DNA of 33,198 bases from Desulfuromonadales bacterium (GTDB taxonomy: Bacteria; Desulfobacterota; Desulfuromonadia; Geobacterales; Pseudopelobacteraceae): the NCBI GenBank assembly GCA_016650295.1, contig JAENWA010000023.1:1-33198 (forward strand), given 5' to 3'. Positions 31,369-33,198 of this stretch are shown here, piece after piece. The notes below the pieces were generated by a model that was not told the DNA's origin, did no database searches, and saw nothing but the letters and a program-made list of their open reading frames with translations. Numbering within the stretch: the stretch's first letter is position 1; every line of letters starts with the position of its first letter. The translations under genes and the position numbers were made by a program.

Positions 31369-33198
31369 CTATCGGCCTTGCCCCGCCAGCTGCAACTGCT
31401 CAGCCGCCTCGGCGTTTGACGGATTGATCTTCAGTGCCCGGCGGAAATCGGCGAGCGCTTCATCTTTCCGGTTGGTTGCCAGTAAAGCCATGCCCCTGTT
31501 TACGTATGCCAGGTCGTAGTCGGGATCTAGCTTAAGACATTTTTCGTACGCATTCAACGCATCGGGATAGCGCTTCTGCAGGGCATAAATGTATCCGATA
31601 TTGTTGTAAGGCTCGGCCATGGTAGTCTCAAGTTTAGCCGCCTGGAGAAACTCCTTGAGCGCCTCATCAAATTGCCCGAGCGTTCCGTATATCTTCCCGA
31701 TATTGTTGTGGGCCTCGCCCAAATCGGGATTAGCCGCCAGGGCGGCTTTGAACTCAGCTAACGCCTCCGTGAAGCGTCCCGACTGGGTATAAATGAGGCC
31801 GAGATTGAGGGACGCATCGGTCTGATCAGGGGCTAGTGTGCTCGCTGTGCGATAAGCCTCCTCCGCGCCGGCGAGATTGCCTCTTCTTTCCCGTGCACGA
31901 CCAAGATTCATGAATACCCTGGCTTTCTGTGGGCTTTTTCCGGCGTTGTCCTCCCAGAAAGATACTTCATCGCGCCAGAGCTGGTTCCTGGCGACGGTCA
32001 ACCCTGCCAGGAGTATCACTACTGCTGCAGCTCCCGCCACAATCCACGTCCGCGGCCATCCCGGAATCCGGGGGTTAGTGCCTCCGTAAAGAGAAACGAA
32101 TGCGGCCGCTGCCATGAAAAGTCCGACGGAGGGGAGATACATCCGGTGCTCGACGATGACATCGACTATCGGAATTACACTCGACTCAATCGAAAGGGTG
32201 ATGAAAAACCAGAAGATGCCGAAAGCGATAACACTGTGGAGAATACCCTTTTCATCAGCCTCCTTGCGTGAAAGGTACTGGGAATATACGGCGGCTCCCA
32301 GGAGGGAGCAGAGCAGTGCGCCCGACAGAAGCACGGCAGGGTTGAGAAAAGTGTCATATAGCGGATAGTCATAGTCGAGACGCTGTCCGACCGGGAAAAG
32401 AAGGAGCCTTAAATAGGTTACGATCACTCGGCATTCGGTTGCCAGGTAATCCCATCGCGACATGTCGGTCTGAAGTCTCGTCGCTTTGTCAAGATTACTG
32501 ATGATTTCGCCTAACGTGCCGCCGGACAATTTTATTGCAAGGGTAGCCAGGACAACCAAAAGGAACGCCATGACCAGGGCGAAGGCTTTCTTCTTCAACT
32601 GTCTGGTGAAGAAGAGAAACTCATACATGAGAATTGCGAACGGGAGCGTATAAGCGATTTGCTTGGTCTTCATTGCAAGGAGTGCCGATAGCAGGGCGGC
32701 TGCAAACCAGACACCGGCGGCAAGGTAGTGTTTGCCCGGCTCTTGCTGAATTAGCCTCGCCCGGATATAGCTCGTAAGCGAGAGCAGGTAGAGCATCGAG
32801 GCGAGCGACGCCAATCGCTGCACAATGTATGTTACCGCTTGAGTCTGGAGCGGATGGACGATGAAAAGAAGGGCGGCAAGCAACGCAATGAATCCCGCCC
32901 GGCTTTCGGCCGTGCTGTTGTTGCGGGCGGCTGAAAAGTAAGGGGTTCTAAAAGTGAGGGAGGTAAGCCGGTAGACCAGTAGTGCTGCCAGCAGATGGAT
33001 TGTAATGTTTACTACATGGTAACCGGTAACATTGAGGCCGCCGAACCGGTAATTCAGTGCAAAAGTAAAGTAGCCGAAGAATCTCGAAACGAAACCGCCA
33101 TAACCCCTGAATGCCTGGCCCGACTCCATATTGGTAAAATAGGATAAATCCTTAATCAGCGGTATCCTTACTATGCTGATGTAATCATCCCAGTAAAA
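31369..33198 (-). CDS. Multi-pass membrane protein with C-terminal TPRs, TMTC-like; 5' end outside window
   Basis: The frame stays open to the right edge: 23 codons precede the first ATG (33129), reading FYWDDYISIVRIPLIKDLSY, so the true start is beyond the window. About nine or ten membrane helices are followed by five 34-residue TPRs (about residues 393-562 counted from 33129; e.g. AEPYNNIGYIYALQKRYPDA). The WDDY acidic pair followed by FGYFTFALNYR and a YHVVNITIHLLAALLVY helix resembles GT-C enzymes such as the TMTC/DUF1736 type, which use polyprenyl-phosphate sugars, with TPRs perhaps binding acceptors. Bacterial members are common and mostly uncharacterised. It is transcribed toward the GT4 gene with array 7 between. 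Confidence 0.85.
   Translation of the reverse strand, partial: FYWDDYISIVRIPLIKDLSYFTNMESGQAFRGYGGFVSRFFGYFTFALNYRFGGLNVTGYHVVNITIHLLAALLVYRLTSLTFRTPYFSAARNNSTAESRAGFIALLAALLFIVHPLQTQAVTYIVQRLASLASMLYLLSLTSYIRARLIQQEPGKHYLAAGVWFAAALLSALLAMKTKQIAYTLPFAILMYEFLFFTRQLKKKAFALVMAFLLVVLATLAIKLSGGTLGEIISNLDKATRLQTDMSRWDYLATECRVIVTYLRLLLFPVGQRLDYDYPLYDTFLNPAVLLSGALLCSLLGAAVYSQYLSRKEADEKGILHSVIAFGIFWFFITLSIESSVIPIVDVIVEHRMYLPSVGLFMAAAAFVSLYGGTNPRIPGWPRTWIVAGAAAVVILLAGLTVARNQLWRDEVSFWEDNAGKSPQKARVFMNLGRARERRGNLAGAEEAYRTASTLAPDQTDASLNLGLIYTQSGRFTEALAEFKAALAANPDLGEAHNNIGKIYGTLGQFDEALKEFLQAAKLETTMAEPYNNIGYIYALQKRYPDALNAYEKCLKLDPDYDLAYVNRGMALLATNRKDEALADFRRALKINPSNAEAAEQLQLAGQGR

Overview
This window is an accessory cell-surface polysaccharide locus from a Gram-negative bacterium. 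The evidence is a Wzt-type ABC exporter ATPase, a lipoprotein, signal peptides, and a dense set of glycosyltransferases (GTs) and WbsX/GH99-like proteins. Gene style (very long multi-GT polypeptides, WbsX proteins, a TPR membrane protein, HEPN/MNT pairs between genes) and mid-to-high GC suggest a Geobacter-like Desulfuromonadota. That is an inference with modest confidence: the window holds no rRNA, tRNA or marker gene.

Layout. 1-3913: the 3' part of an O-antigen/capsule exporter ATPase with a C-terminal Wzt_C-like domain, followed by a predicted capsule-synthesis/Kdo-transferase-like enzyme carrying about 430 residues of coiled coil. 4049-6436: three exported proteins (a carbohydrate-binding-like protein, a secreted GH99-like protein on the minus strand, and a lipoprotein with its own good promoter). 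6516-13676: a plus-strand run with a GT2 that ends in the same beta-rich domain as the lipoprotein, a GT4, an AT-rich GT-C-like membrane protein, an FAD enzyme, a polyprenol-phosphate-sugar-synthase-like GT2 and a flippase-like membrane protein. 13957-20211: a single 2084-residue ORF with three GT4 domains, two WbsX domains, a coiled coil and a basic tail. 20251-21087: a methyltransferase. 21091-24667: an island of two HepT/MntA-type toxin-antitoxin pairs and a DUF4143-type ATPase, with a heptamer-repeat array at every joint. 24769-31333: an acyl-CoA synthetase, two stand-alone WbsX proteins, a GT2 and a GT4. 31369-33198 (minus): a multi-membrane-pass TPR protein that runs off the right edge.

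How the parts may work together. The GTs and WbsX domains would build a glycan on a lipid carrier at the inner membrane. The gene-2 product could cap it, with its coiled coil as a length gauge, and the Wzt C-terminal domain could recognise the cap for export. Secreted GH99-like, carbohydrate-binding-like and lipoprotein products could act on the exported glycan. Three separate proteins end in the same SW(K/R)IT-x-PLRK tail preceded by coiled coil or polar linker, which suggests a shared docking mode.

The most unusual non-coding structure is a family of seven loci of 7-bp tandem repeats (GGGAAC/GGGAAT/GGTGAA-type arm, short A/T-rich core, GATCCCC-type arm). They sit almost only at gene or module boundaries, intrude into the 3' ends of several genes, contain G-quadruplex-like runs, and include a 111-bp near-identical direct repeat bracketing both toxin-antitoxin pairs.
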